Below are positions 15,645 to 25,061 of a stretch of 30,278 bases of DNA, piece after piece (within the stretch, counting starts at the first letter, position 1; every line of letters begins with the position of its first letter). The position numbers and the translations under genes were made by a program. The stretch is taken from positions 1-30,278 of the forward strand of contig JBMYWH010000027.1 in the NCBI GenBank assembly GCA_049607205.1, in the 5' to 3' direction. The notes beneath the pieces were generated by a model that was not told the origin of the DNA, ran no database searches, and saw only the letters and a list, made by a program, of their open reading frames with translations. The DNA is from JBELHR01 sp049607205. GTDB lineage: Bacteria > Bacteroidota > Bacteroidia > Flavobacteriales > Flavobacteriaceae.

Positions 15645-16745
15645 ATGAATGCAAGTAAAGAACTGTTATTGAGGTATCTAGAGTTTTTGTTCGTGGAGGG
15701 AATTAGTATAAAAAAGAAATACCTACTCTTCTCTAGAGCACAAAGTATGGAGGCTTTTTTGAATTCAAAAGCCAGTGATTTTTCGGAATTGAGCTCCATA
15801 TATTCTCATGCAATCAAGCAAATGTCTTCTGCCGAGATTCAATGTAAAGCTCAAGAGGAACTCGAGCTTTGTGAGCGTTTTGAGATTCACATTTTAGTTT
15901 GGGAATCTGCATTTTTCCCTCCTAGATTAAAAGAAATTCCGGACCCTCCTTTATTAATTTTTGTCCAAGGGCAATTAGAGGCCTTAAGTCAGAAGGGTCC
16001 TTATCTCAGCATGATTGGAACGCGTCGTATGTCTGTGTATGGGCGTGCTGTTGTGGATCATTGCATTTCAAATTTAATTCCTTACAAACCTGTTATTGTA
16101 AGTGGTTTTGCTCTTGGTGTAGATACTTCTTCACATAGACAAGCCCTGTCTCATGGACTCTGGACGGTTGCCGTTCTAGCCACGGGTCTCGGTGTTCCTT
16201 ATCCTAAAGAAAATGTGCCTTTGATTGCTCAGGTGATTAAAAGGGGTTGTTTGATCAGTGAAAGACCTTATTGGGCCCAGGCGGAGAAGCATAATTTTAT
16301 ACAAAGAAACAGAATGATAGCAGCCTTGTCAGAGGCGTGTTTAGTGGTTGAATCTCCTAAGAAAGGAGGTTCTTTGATTACGGCTCAGATGGCCTTTGAT
16401 TACCATCGTCCTGTTTATGCAGTTCCCGGTCGAATTGGAGACTTAAAAAGTGAAGGATGCCTCTGGTTGATCCAAAGAAAGATAGCGGAAATATACACGG
16501 GAGCAGCGGTGCTAAGTCGAGATCTTATGTGGCGCATTCCCGAGAAACAAAAAACCTTGTTTGACAGCTCTCATGAGTTGGACCACCCTCTTTTAAAACA
16601 CTTTAAATTAGGACGATCAATGCATGTTGAAGACCTCTCAGAATTAAGCAAGCAATCCGTAGGTTTGGTGCAACAGGAATTGACCAAATTGGAACTTCAA
16701 GGCTTCATTACATGTGATCAGGTTGGATTCTATAGATTTACTTAG
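15645..16745 (+). CDS. dprA: DNA-processing protein DprA
   Basis: Binds incoming single-stranded DNA during natural transformation and loads RecA. 366 aa. Short N-terminal helical region, then the Rossmann-like core: MIGTRRMSVYG (123-133), IVSGFALGVDTSSHRQAL (151-168, the SGxAxGxD phosphate-binding loop), VLATGLGVPYPKEN (177-190), FIQRNRMIAALS (218-229), VVESPKKGGSLITAQ (234-248) and VYAVPG (257-262). A C-terminal winged-helix DprA_WH domain follows (about 305-366). All core motifs are intact and the length is normal. The last 8 bases overlap the convergent EamA transporter gene. No other competence gene is in the window. No clear TAnnTTTG box precedes it. Confidence 0.95.
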   Translation: MNASKELLLRYLEFLFVEGISIKKKYLLFSRAQSMEAFLNSKASDFSELSSIYSHAIKQMSSAEIQCKAQEELELCERFEIHILVWESAFFPPRLKEIPDPPLLIFVQGQLEALSQKGPYLSMIGTRRMSVYGRAVVDHCISNLIPYKPVIVSGFALGVDTSSHRQALSHGLWTVAVLATGLGVPYPKENVPLIAQVIKRGCLISERPYWAQAEKHNFIQRNRMIAALSEACLVVESPKKGGSLITAQMAFDYHRPVYAVPGRIGDLKSEGCLWLIQRKIAEIYTGAAVLSRDLMWRIPEKQKTLFDSSHELDHPLLKHFKLGRSMHVEDLSELSKQSVGLVQQELTKLELQGFITCDQVGFYRFT

Positions 16746-17607
16746 TCTTTTTAAGGGAATAAACTCCTTCTAAAGCTACAGTGCAAAGAATTAAAACTCC
16801 TCCATAAATCGTTTTTAATTCTATATGTTCTCCTAGGAATAAAACTCCTAAAAGAATTCCATAAATGGGTTGTACACTGGATAAAATTGAGGCTGTACTG
16901 ACAGAAAGATATTTGAAGGTACTGATAAACATAGTATGACCAATAGTTGTGGTAACTATAGCTAAGGCTAAGAGTATTGGGAGTTCTCCCCAAACAGCAT
17001 TTATATCAAAATAAAAAAGGGTTGGAATAAGTATAATTGCGGTGATAAGCATTTGATACCACATCAATAAGGAAGGCTGATATTTAGCACTTTGTTTTTT
17101 AAGTGATAGATTTCTCAATGCATAGAACAAGGCAGAAATAATTCCTATCACTAAGCCTTTGAATTGTTGATTTTCAAAATCAAACTCTGGCGCGATTAAA
17201 TAGACTCCAGCACAAATCAATAAGGCCATAAAAAGCTGGAAGGGTTGGAGTTTTTTACCTGTAAAAAAAGGCTCTAAGAGAGCTGTAATTACCGGGTAGG
17301 TAAAAAGAGAAAGCATACCTAAAGCGACTCCAGACCATTGCAAGGCAAAAAAATAAGTCACCCAGTGCAAGGCCATCAAAACACCACTAGTGGAAATGAT
17401 CTTTAAATCTGATTTGGAATTAATTTTAAAATTCCACCTTTTAAAATAAATATAGCCTCCAAGGAAGATCAGAGAAAGTGCTGCCCTCCACCAAATACTC
17501 TGCAATGGATTTATATGAAGAGAACTTCCTAAAGGACCTGAGGTCGCTACGAGAAACATCGCAAGATTTACCTTGGCAAAATTCCATAGAGATTTCTGTT
17601 GCTCCAT
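16738..17607 (-). CDS. EamA-family (DMT) transporter
   Basis: Inner-membrane drug/metabolite transporter superfamily protein, 289 aa. It has ten hydrophobic segments in two EamA halves of five: the first half has NPLQSIWWRAALSLIFLGGY near residues 33-52 and ends about 135; the second begins with GLVIGIISALFYALRNLSLK near 149-168 and ends with SILSSVQPIYGILLGVLFLGE followed by the basic tail YSLKKTK. Family members export amino acids, nucleosides or other small metabolites; the substrate here cannot be inferred. The ATG directly follows the mfd stop codon (TAA then ATG), so it is translated from the mfd transcript. Confidence 0.9.
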   Translation of the reverse strand: MEQQKSLWNFAKVNLAMFLVATSGPLGSSLHINPLQSIWWRAALSLIFLGGYIYFKRWNFKINSKSDLKIISTSGVLMALHWVTYFFALQWSGVALGMLSLFTYPVITALLEPFFTGKKLQPFQLFMALLICAGVYLIAPEFDFENQQFKGLVIGIISALFYALRNLSLKKQSAKYQPSLLMWYQMLITAIILIPTLFYFDINAVWGELPILLALAIVTTTIGHTMFISTFKYLSVSTASILSSVQPIYGILLGVLFLGEHIELKTIYGGVLILCTVALEGVYSLKKTK

Positions 17608-20600
17608 TTAAATACTTTGTAATATGGTTAGGGCCTTTTTAATATCTTGAATTCTAATAAAGGTTGTTAATAGTTTAAGCCCCGCTTTGGTCTGTTTTTC
17701 TTTCATAACAGAAATAGTAGGGTTCTTTTGTACATAGCTTAGAACTCTAGTAAATGAAGGACTTTGATAGTATTCGCTTTGCTGATCGGATACGAAATAA
17801 GCAATCATTCTCTTTTGTTTGAGGACTATTTTTTCCATTCCTAAATCTCTAGCCAACCACTTAATTCTCACACTGTCCAGAAGATCTTCAACCTGAGTAG
17901 GATATGGACCAAATCTATCGATAAGCCTGGTTTCAAAGGCTTGTAAATCATCCTCTTTATCGATCTCTCCAAGTTCTTGGTATAGATTGAGTCGCTCTGA
18001 AATAACATTGATATAGTCATCTGGGAAGAGAATTTCGAAGTCGGTGTCGATTTGAACCTCTTGGACAAATTTCTTCTCCTTCGCATCGATTTCTTCTTCG
18101 AATAGATCCTTGAATTCCTGCTCTTTAAGCTCTTCTATGGCTTCTTTTAGGATTTTTTGATAAGCATCAAAACCGATGTCATTAATAAACCCACTCTGTT
18201 CTCCTCCTAATAAATCACCTGCTCCTCGAATTTCTAAATCCTTCATGGCAATATTGATTCCACTTCCAAGATCAGAAAACACTTCAAGGGCTTGAATTCT
18301 CTTTCTAGCATCTTCGGTCATCATGTGGTATGGAGGCGTAATGAAATAACAAAATGCCTTTTTGTTGGAACGTCCGACACGTCCTCTCATTTGATGCAGA
18401 TCTGAAAGCCCAAAATTATTCGCGTGATTAATAAAAATAGTATTGGCATTAGGAACATCCAGTCCACTTTCAATAATGGTTGTGGAAACCAAAACATCAA
18501 ACTCTCCGGCCATAAATCCTAGAAGCAAGCCTTCAAGTTTTTTTCCTTCCATTTGCCCATGTCCAATACCGACCTTGGCATTAGGAACTAGTCTTTGAAT
18601 CATACCGGCAACCTCCTTGATATTATCAATTCTGTTGTGAATAAAAAAGACTTGACCTCCTCTTGAGATTTCAAAATTAATCCCATCTCTTAAGATCTCT
18701 TCATTAAAGCCAACCACTTGAGTTTCTATAGGGTGCCTGTTCGGTGGAGGCGTGGCAATTACAGATAAATCTCTAGCTGCCATCAAGGAAAACTGTAGGG
18801 TTCTCGGAATTGGTGTTGCCGTAAGGGTTAGGGTATCTACATTTTCTTTAAAAGTTTTGAGTTTGTCTTTTACAGCAACTCCAAACTTCTGTTCTTCATC
18901 GATAATGAGTAGCCCTAAATCCTTAAATTCTACATTTTTACCCACGATTTGGTGGGTACCAATAAGAATGTCAATTTCTTTGTTTTTAAGTCGGCCGAAA
19001 ATTTCATTTTTCTGCTTGGTAGTTCTAAACCTGTTCAGATAATCGATACTCACAGGAAAATCTTTGAGTCTTTCAGTAAAGGTTTTATAGTGCTGAAAGG
19101 CAAGAATGGTTGTGGGCACTAAGACAGCCACCTGTTTTCCATTATCGACTGCTTTAAAAGCAGCACGTATGGCTATTTCTGTTTTCCCAAAACCTACATC
19201 TCCACAGACCAATCGGTCCATAGGTTGAACACTTTCCATATCTGCCTTGACATCTACCGTAGCCTTGAGCTGATCTGGAGTGTCTTCAAAGAGGAAAGAA
19301 GCCTCTAACTCATGCTGCATATAACTGTCCGGGCCGTAGGCAAAACCTTTTTGAAGTTTCCTTTTTGCATAGAGTTGAATAAGGTTAAAGGCAACGTGTT
19401 TGACACGGGACTTGGTTTTGGCCTTGACTTTTTTCCAGGCCGCAGAACCTAATTTATAAATCTTAGGGACTTTCCCTTCTTTTCCATTGAATTTAGAAAT
19501 TTTATGCAGGGAATGTATGCTGATATATAGGATGTCACGATCTCCATAAATCAATTTAATGGCCTCTTGTTTCTTGCCATCCACGTCGATTTTCTGTAGA
19601 CCTCCAAAAGTTCCAACTCCGTGGTCCATATGGGTTACATAGTCACCAACCTCTAGGGTGTTGAGTTCTTTGAGCGTAATGGCTTGTTTTTTCTCATAGC
19701 CCGTTTTTAAACGGAATTTATGATAGCGTTCAAAAATCTGATGATCGGTATAACAGGTTATTTTCTGTGCCGGATCCACGAAGCCTAGATATAGTGGAAA
19801 ATCCAGACCATGGTAATTCAAATCTACTTCCAAATCTCTAAAGATATCATCAAAGCGCTCCACCTGTTTCTCACTAGAACAGCATAAATAATTGTCATAG
19901 CCTAGGACTTCTTGTTCCTTTAAATTGTCACTTAGAAGTTCAAATTGCTTGTTAAAGCTAGGTTGAGGTTTACTCTGGAAATCCATATCCGCTACACGGG
20001 ACCTCACATTGGGAACCATGATTCTTGAAAAGGCTGATATTTGACCCTTAATAAGCGTACCATCACAAAACAAGTCATTTGGCGTGTCGTGCTTCAGCTC
20101 GGAAGAAAGCTCTTTGAAGGCAGTTTCGGCTTTACTGAAAAGGGTATCGAGTTTATCGTAAATCGTTTGACTGTCTCGAGAGATAATCAAGGTTTTTGAA
20201 CTGATATATTTTAAGAGACTCTCGCGGGTTTCCTCCAAGCGTTTGTTCTCTACATTGGGCATGATTTTGATCTCCTTGTGACGTTCGTTGGAAAGCTGAG
20301 TTTCTATATCAAAACTTCTAATGCTATCGACTTCGTCGCCAAAAAACTCTATTCTAAAAGGCTGATCATTGGAATAAGAAAAGACATCTATAATTCCTCC
20401 TCTTACTGCAAACTCACCCGGTTCTGAAACAAAATCTACGCGGTTAAATTGATATTCAAACAAAACTTCGTTGACAAAGTCTAAACTTAAATCATCTCCA
20501 GTGGTCACTTTTAAAGTGTTTTTCTCTAAAGACTTTTTAGTGATGACTTTTTCAAAAAGCGCATCGGTATAAGAGACAATACAGGCAGGTTTTTTCCTAG

Positions 20601-20940
20601 AATTCAATCGGTTTAAAACCTCAGAACGCAACAATACATTTGCATTGTCAGTTTCTTCGATTTGATAAGGTCGTTTGAAAGATCCTGGATAAAACAAAAC
20701 ATCATCTCCTCCTAGGAGAGATTCTAAATCATTGAGATAGTAGGCGGCCTCTTCTTTATCCTCAAAAATGAATAAAAAAGGTCGGTCCACTTTATCAAAG
20801 AGCGAAGCTGTGATAAAGGAGAGTAAAGAGCCCTGAATTCCGTTTAGGGTGAGGTGTGATTTTTCAGGTTTTAACTTGCTGACCAATTCTGAGACACGGG
20901 TATCATTTTGATAGCGTAGAAGAAGATTGTTTAAACTCAA
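17608..20940 (-). CDS. mfd: Transcription-repair coupling factor Mfd
   Basis: ATP-driven translocase that removes RNA polymerase stalled at DNA damage and recruits the UvrABC excision system. 1110 aa, normal length. UvrB-like N-terminal domains (about 1-330) include VSEPGEFAVRGGIIDVFSY (171-189) and RIEFFGDEVDSIRSFD (196-211). The CarD-like RNA-polymerase-interacting domain is at about 425-520 (LEVGDYVTHMDHGVGTFGG). RecG-like motor: Walker A GDVGFGKT (580-587), DEEQ box (681-684), TATPIPRTL (707-715), TTIIESGLDVPNANT (820-834), QMRGRVGRS (850-858). C-terminal TRCF domain about 965-1065. All helicase motifs are intact. First gene of an operon with the EamA transporter; a complete Bacteroidota promoter lies directly upstream. 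Confidence 0.97.
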   Translation of the reverse strand: MSLNNLLLRYQNDTRVSELVSKLKPEKSHLTLNGIQGSLLSFITASLFDKVDRPFLFIFEDKEEAAYYLNDLESLLGGDDVLFYPGSFKRPYQIEETDNANVLLRSEVLNRLNSRKKPACIVSYTDALFEKVITKKSLEKNTLKVTTGDDLSLDFVNEVLFEYQFNRVDFVSEPGEFAVRGGIIDVFSYSNDQPFRIEFFGDEVDSIRSFDIETQLSNERHKEIKIMPNVENKRLEETRESLLKYISSKTLIISRDSQTIYDKLDTLFSKAETAFKELSSELKHDTPNDLFCDGTLIKGQISAFSRIMVPNVRSRVADMDFQSKPQPSFNKQFELLSDNLKEQEVLGYDNYLCCSSEKQVERFDDIFRDLEVDLNYHGLDFPLYLGFVDPAQKITCYTDHQIFERYHKFRLKTGYEKKQAITLKELNTLEVGDYVTHMDHGVGTFGGLQKIDVDGKKQEAIKLIYGDRDILYISIHSLHKISKFNGKEGKVPKIYKLGSAAWKKVKAKTKSRVKHVAFNLIQLYAKRKLQKGFAYGPDSYMQHELEASFLFEDTPDQLKATVDVKADMESVQPMDRLVCGDVGFGKTEIAIRAAFKAVDNGKQVAVLVPTTILAFQHYKTFTERLKDFPVSIDYLNRFRTTKQKNEIFGRLKNKEIDILIGTHQIVGKNVEFKDLGLLIIDEEQKFGVAVKDKLKTFKENVDTLTLTATPIPRTLQFSLMAARDLSVIATPPPNRHPIETQVVGFNEEILRDGINFEISRGGQVFFIHNRIDNIKEVAGMIQRLVPNAKVGIGHGQMEGKKLEGLLLGFMAGEFDVLVSTTIIESGLDVPNANTIFINHANNFGLSDLHQMRGRVGRSNKKAFCYFITPPYHMMTEDARKRIQALEVFSDLGSGINIAMKDLEIRGAGDLLGGEQSGFINDIGFDAYQKILKEAIEELKEQEFKDLFEEEIDAKEKKFVQEVQIDTDFEILFPDDYINVISERLNLYQELGEIDKEDDLQAFETRLIDRFGPYPTQVEDLLDSVRIKWLARDLGMEKIVLKQKRMIAYFVSDQQSEYYQSPSFTRVLSYVQKNPTISVMKEKQTKAGLKLLTTFIRIQDIKKALTILQSI

Positions 20941-20955
20941 TTGTTCTGTTTTTTA

Positions 20956-20987
20956 CAAAGATAATTCCTTAAGAGCCCCGATTCAAA
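20956..20987 (-). promoter_or_regulatory. mfd promoter with both -33 and -7 boxes
   Basis: On the minus strand, TTTG (20987..20984) is followed after 20 bp by TATCTTTG (20963..20956). This fits the Bacteroidota consensus TTTG-N19-21-TAnnTTTG completely and is the best full promoter in the window. The leader before the ATG at 20940 would be only about 9 nt. Confidence 0.6.
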
Positions 20988-20996
20988 TGAAAAAGT

Positions 20997-21004
20997 TATT
21001 TTTG
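20997..21004 (+). promoter_or_regulatory. Putative -7 element of the ZIP transporter gene
   Basis: TATTTTTG matches TAnnTTTG and lies 18 bp before the ATG at 21023. It is back to back with the mfd promoter in the 82-bp divergent gap; no -33 box is seen on this strand. Confidence 0.4.
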
Positions 21005-21022
21005 TTTTAAAATCAAACAACC

Positions 21023-21865
21023 ATGAACGGAGAATTTTTTGATCAAATTGTAGAATTTGCATCAAATCAACCTATAACAGCGGCTTTATATGCCGGTTTA
21101 TTCACTTGGAGTTTAACCGCAGCAGGAGCTGCACTAGTCTTCTTTTTCAAAAAATTAAATCGTGCCGTCTTGGACGGAATGCTTGGTTTTACTGGAGGAG
21201 TAATGGTGGCCGCCAGTTTCTGGTCCTTATTGGCCCCCGCGATTGAGAACAGTCCTGGTGAAGGTTTCGAAAAAGTATTTCCCTCTGCAATTGGATTTGC
21301 CTTAGGGGCAATCATGCTTTTTGGAATGGATAAGATCGTACCTCACCTGCATATTAACTTCAAAGAAGAACATGCCGAAGGTGTGAAAACGGGTTGGCAT
21401 AAAACAACCTTGTTGGTTATGGCTATTACGCTTCACAATATCCCGGAAGGATTAGCAGTTGGAGTACTCTTCGGAGCGGCTTCTGTGCTTGTTGGGGCGG
21501 AACAAACCGAAATGATTGTTGCAGCGATCAGTTTAGCTATAGGAATTGGTATTCAGAACTTCCCAGAAGGTTTTGCTGTAGCCATGCCCTTAAGAAGACA
21601 GGGAGTAAGCAGAAGAAAGAGTTTCTTTTATGGTCAACTTTCAGCAGTCGTTGAACCTATAGCCGCACTTGCAGGAGCTGCAGCGGTAAGTTTCTTTACT
21701 CCAATTTTACCTTATGCATTAGCTTTTGCTGCAGGGGCAATGATTTTTGTGGTAGTGGAAGAGGTAATTCCAGAAACCCAACAGGATAAATATGCAGATA
21801 TTGCAACTCTTGGATTCATTGGTGGGTTTATCATCATGATGTCCCTTGATGTGGGACTAGGATAA
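21023..21865 (+). CDS. ZIP-family divalent metal transporter
   Basis: Inner-membrane importer of zinc or other divalent metals, 280 aa with about eight membrane helices. The metal-site motifs of the family are present: LHNIPEGLAVG (137-147, His138/Asn139/Glu142) and IQNFPEGFAVAMPLRRQG (177-194, Asn179/Glu182), plus a VVEEVIPE segment (244-251) in a later helix. A cytoplasmic loop contains HLHINFKEEH (108-117), a small His cluster typical of ZIPs. The closest general type is the ZupT/GufA-like subfamily, but the metal cannot be fixed. It is followed after only 14 bp by the AddA-like gene, so both are probably on one transcript. Confidence 0.92.
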   Translation: MNGEFFDQIVEFASNQPITAALYAGLFTWSLTAAGAALVFFFKKLNRAVLDGMLGFTGGVMVAASFWSLLAPAIENSPGEGFEKVFPSAIGFALGAIMLFGMDKIVPHLHINFKEEHAEGVKTGWHKTTLLVMAITLHNIPEGLAVGVLFGAASVLVGAEQTEMIVAAISLAIGIGIQNFPEGFAVAMPLRRQGVSRRKSFFYGQLSAVVEPIAALAGAAAVSFFTPILPYALAFAAGAMIFVVVEEVIPETQQDKYADIATLGFIGGFIIMMSLDVGLG

Positions 21866-21879
21866 ACACAGGTTCAGCT

Positions 21880-24800
21880 ATGGAAACTCAATTTAAAGTC
21901 TACAGTGCCTCGGCGGGAAGCGGTAAAACCTTTACCCTAGTCAAGGAATATCTAAAGATTGTTCTCGGGTCTAAGGATCGGTTCGCTTTTCAAAAGATTT
22001 TGGCCATTACCTTTACCAATAAGGCCGCGGCTGAAATGAAAGAACGTGTCTTAGGGGCTTTAAAGGAATTTTCTAAAGTCGATCTTAAATCTAAATGGCC
22101 AGATTTATTTGTACTCTTGCATCATGAGAGTAATATTCCACCTCAGGTTTTAAAAGATCAAGCGGGAAAAGTTTTGCATGAAATCATGCAGAATTATGCT
22201 TCTTTGAGTATTACTACTATTGATTCTTTTACCCATAGACTGATTAGAACCTTTGCTTTTGATTTAGGAATTCCTATGAATTTTGAAATTGAAATGGACG
22301 CTCAGAAATTAATTTCGGAAGCGGTGGATTTACTTCTAGACCAACTCGGAGAGCATAAAGAAATTACAGAAGCGTTAAAAAACTTTATAGAAGATAAGAT
22401 ATCCTTAGACCAGGATTGGAATATTTCAAGAGATTTGAATGAGATAGCCGGTATACTCAACCGAGAGGTAGATGCGCTTGAATTCAAGGCTTATGAAGAA
22501 ACTCCTATGAAGGATTTCACAGCTCTAGAAAAAGCTTTGAGAGCTCGGGAAAATGAAATTGCTTCTAAGTTTAGTGTTCCCGCCTTAAAAGCGATAAGTG
22601 CTATTAAAGGAGAGGGTTTGAAGAAGGAGGATTTTTCTTATTCTGGGAGAATGTATACACAGTTTCTCAACTTTTGTACTCCATTGAAGAGTGATCTTAC
22701 TAAGTTTTCCGAGATCAAAAAAATCACTGAGGACAAAAAGCCTTATACGGCAAAAACCCCTGAGGACATTAAGTCTTCTGTGGATGCTATCTATCCTATT
22801 TTACAGGACTGTGCTTTTGAAATTCTCAAAGGCTTAGAAAATGAGGAAGAGAATCGAATTACTTTTTATAAAAGCCTTAGAAAAGAACTGATTCCACTTG
22901 CGGTTCTCAACAGGATTAACCTCTTGTTAGAAGAACTCAAAAGTGAGAGTAATATCAAATTCATCGCAGAGTTCAATCGTCTTATTTCAGAGGCCATCAT
23001 TGATGAACCGGCTCCTTTTATTTATGAAAGACTTGGGGAGAAATATCAATATTTTTTCATCGATGAAATGCAAGATACTTCAGAATTACAATGGGAGAAT
23101 TTAATCCCACTAATGCATAATGCCTTAGCATCTGAAGGGAGTCAAGTGATGCTTGTAGGAGACGGAAAACAATCCATTTATAGGTTTAGAGGAGGTAAAG
23201 CAGAGCAGTTTATAGGCCTTTCTTCAGAGGAAGTTTCTGGACTGTTTCACACAGAAAAAAAAGTAATTAATCTAGATACTAATTATAGATCTTATTCTAA
23301 GGTGGTGGAGTTTAACAACTCTTTTTTTACCTATATGTCTAAGTACCTAGAGAACCCACTTTATAAGCAAATGTACCAGGAGCAAAACAACCAACTTTTG
23401 AATTCAAAAAAAGGAGGTTATGTTCAATTGAATTTGGTGGATCAAGAGGATTCCCAAGAAAATTCTGATGAGGTGCTCGCGCAATTAGAGCAGCAGATTC
23501 TTCAGAGGGATCCTAAGTATAAACTAGGCGAGATCTGTGTCTTGGTTCGAACCAGTAAAGACGGAGTCAATGTCGCCGATTACTTAAGTGAAAAAGGCTA
23601 TGCAATTGTCTCTTCAGAAACTTTAAGAGTAGCTAATTCTTCTAAAGTGGAGTTTTTGATTGATACTTTGAGAAGTATCGCGGATAAAAAAGACGAACGT
23701 ATGCGCATGCGTATGGCTCTTTTTTTAAGAGATCATCTCCATATTGAAGGAGAACAAGATACTTATTTTGCCGCCTTGCACAAGAAGACCTATCCTGAAT
23801 TTCAAGAGGCATTGAAGAAGGAGATGGGTATAGAATTCTCTTTAAAACAATTTGAGAATTTGCCTTTTTACGATGCGGTGGAGTATTTAATTCGTTGCTT
23901 TAAATTATTGGATTCTTCCGATGCCTACGTACAGTTCTTTTTAGATTTCGTCTTAGAGTATCAGCAGAAAAATTATGTACAGCTTTCTGACTTTTTAGAA
24001 TATTGGGATCTCAAAGCTGAAAAACTATCGATTGTGGCTCCTGAAAATGATCAGGCCATAAGAATTATGACTATTCATAAATCAAAAGGTCTAGAATTCC
24101 CAATGGTAATTTGTGCTTTTTCGCATAGAATTACACCCTTACCAGCACAGAAAATATGGGCAAGCATGCCAGAGGAAGTACACTTTGATCGTTTTAAGCG
24201 ATTGAGAATTGGTCCTTCTAAAAAATCTGAAGGAATATCTTCACAGATTGATCAGGAATTAGAAGTATTTAGAAACGGCTTTGACTTAGATACCATCAAT
24301 TTGATTTATGTGGCCTTCACAAGAGCTTCAGAACAGCTCTATATCATCATGCAAAAGGGCAGGTCTGGGAATTCCATGTCTTATTTACAGGATTTTGTAG
24401 AAAACTCTGACTTTGAATGGCAAGGGGGATCGGATCAAGGTCAGTTCTGCTTTGGATCAAAGGAGCGTCCCTTAGAAGCTAAGTCAAAAGAGCAAAGTGG
24501 CTTCGAGTTTCAAGAAGGCTTTACTTCAAGTCCTTGGGAGGATCATCAAATAAAAGTAGTTCAAGAAGGGTCTAAATATTGGGATTCAAGTCAAGGAGAA
24601 GCTATAGCCTTTGGAAATAAACTTCATGAGATTATGTCTGAAGTCTTATCTTTTAAGGATGTAGACTTTAGTTTAGACCACGCTTTGAATAAGGGTTTGA
24701 TTGGTGCAGAGGAGTATCAACCTTTAAAAAATCAGATACTTCAAATTGTGAGTAGCCCGGCCTTAGAACCTTATTACAAGGAGGGACTGAAAGTTTATAA

Positions 24801-25026
24801 TGAGAGAAGTATGGTTGGAAATCACGGGGAACTATTGATTCCGGATCGCTTGGTATTTGAGGGTGAAAAGGTGGTGATTATTGATTATAAAACAGGAAAA
24901 AAGGATATTAAATATCTTGACCAGTTAGATGGTTATGGATATGTTTTGGCCCAAATGGGTTATAAAGTAACTAAGAAAATCCTCATTTATACAGGAGAAA
25001 ACCTCGACATAGAGGTTTATGACTAA
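21880..25026 (+). CDS. AddA-like UvrD/Rep helicase with C-terminal nuclease
   Basis: 1048 aa, SF1A helicase fused to a PD-(D/E)XK nuclease, as in AddA/RecB, the motor subunit that resects double-strand breaks. Motifs: Walker A ASAGSGKT (10-17), ITFTNKAAAEMKERV (43-57), TTIDSFTHRLIRTF (112-125), Walker B FFIDEMQDTS (392-401), VGDGKQSIYRFRGG (426-439), LDTNYRS (465-471), TIHKSKGLEFP (731-741), IYVAFTRASEQLY (809-821). Nuclease: His916 in NKLHEIMSE, Asp989 in IPDR, and the Asp1002/Lys1004 pair in IIDYKTGK, followed by QLDGYGYVLAQMGY. Both activities look intact. Together with the degenerate helicase-nuclease two genes downstream it should form an AddAB-type complex. The gene order addA-kbl-addB is unusual. 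It is probably co-transcribed with the ZIP gene. Confidence 0.9.
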   Translation: METQFKVYSASAGSGKTFTLVKEYLKIVLGSKDRFAFQKILAITFTNKAAAEMKERVLGALKEFSKVDLKSKWPDLFVLLHHESNIPPQVLKDQAGKVLHEIMQNYASLSITTIDSFTHRLIRTFAFDLGIPMNFEIEMDAQKLISEAVDLLLDQLGEHKEITEALKNFIEDKISLDQDWNISRDLNEIAGILNREVDALEFKAYEETPMKDFTALEKALRARENEIASKFSVPALKAISAIKGEGLKKEDFSYSGRMYTQFLNFCTPLKSDLTKFSEIKKITEDKKPYTAKTPEDIKSSVDAIYPILQDCAFEILKGLENEEENRITFYKSLRKELIPLAVLNRINLLLEELKSESNIKFIAEFNRLISEAIIDEPAPFIYERLGEKYQYFFIDEMQDTSELQWENLIPLMHNALASEGSQVMLVGDGKQSIYRFRGGKAEQFIGLSSEEVSGLFHTEKKVINLDTNYRSYSKVVEFNNSFFTYMSKYLENPLYKQMYQEQNNQLLNSKKGGYVQLNLVDQEDSQENSDEVLAQLEQQILQRDPKYKLGEICVLVRTSKDGVNVADYLSEKGYAIVSSETLRVANSSKVEFLIDTLRSIADKKDERMRMRMALFLRDHLHIEGEQDTYFAALHKKTYPEFQEALKKEMGIEFSLKQFENLPFYDAVEYLIRCFKLLDSSDAYVQFFLDFVLEYQQKNYVQLSDFLEYWDLKAEKLSIVAPENDQAIRIMTIHKSKGLEFPMVICAFSHRITPLPAQKIWASMPEEVHFDRFKRLRIGPSKKSEGISSQIDQELEVFRNGFDLDTINLIYVAFTRASEQLYIIMQKGRSGNSMSYLQDFVENSDFEWQGGSDQGQFCFGSKERPLEAKSKEQSGFEFQEGFTSSPWEDHQIKVVQEGSKYWDSSQGEAIAFGNKLHEIMSEVLSFKDVDFSLDHALNKGLIGAEEYQPLKNQILQIVSSPALEPYYKEGLKVYNERSMVGNHGELLIPDRLVFEGEKVVIIDYKTGKKDIKYLDQLDGYGYVLAQMGYKVTKKILIYTGENLDIEVYD

Positions 25027-25037
25027 GGAGGAATGAT

Positions 25038-25045
25038 TAATTTTG
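25038..25045 (+). promoter_or_regulatory. Putative -7 element of kbl
   Basis: TAATTTTG matches TAnnTTTG and lies 24 bp before the kbl ATG, inside the 35-bp gap after the AddA-like gene. Predicted leader about 10 nt. It suggests kbl and the genes after it can be expressed independently of the helicase. Confidence 0.45.
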
Positions 25046-25061
25046 AGTAAAATTCTAAACT

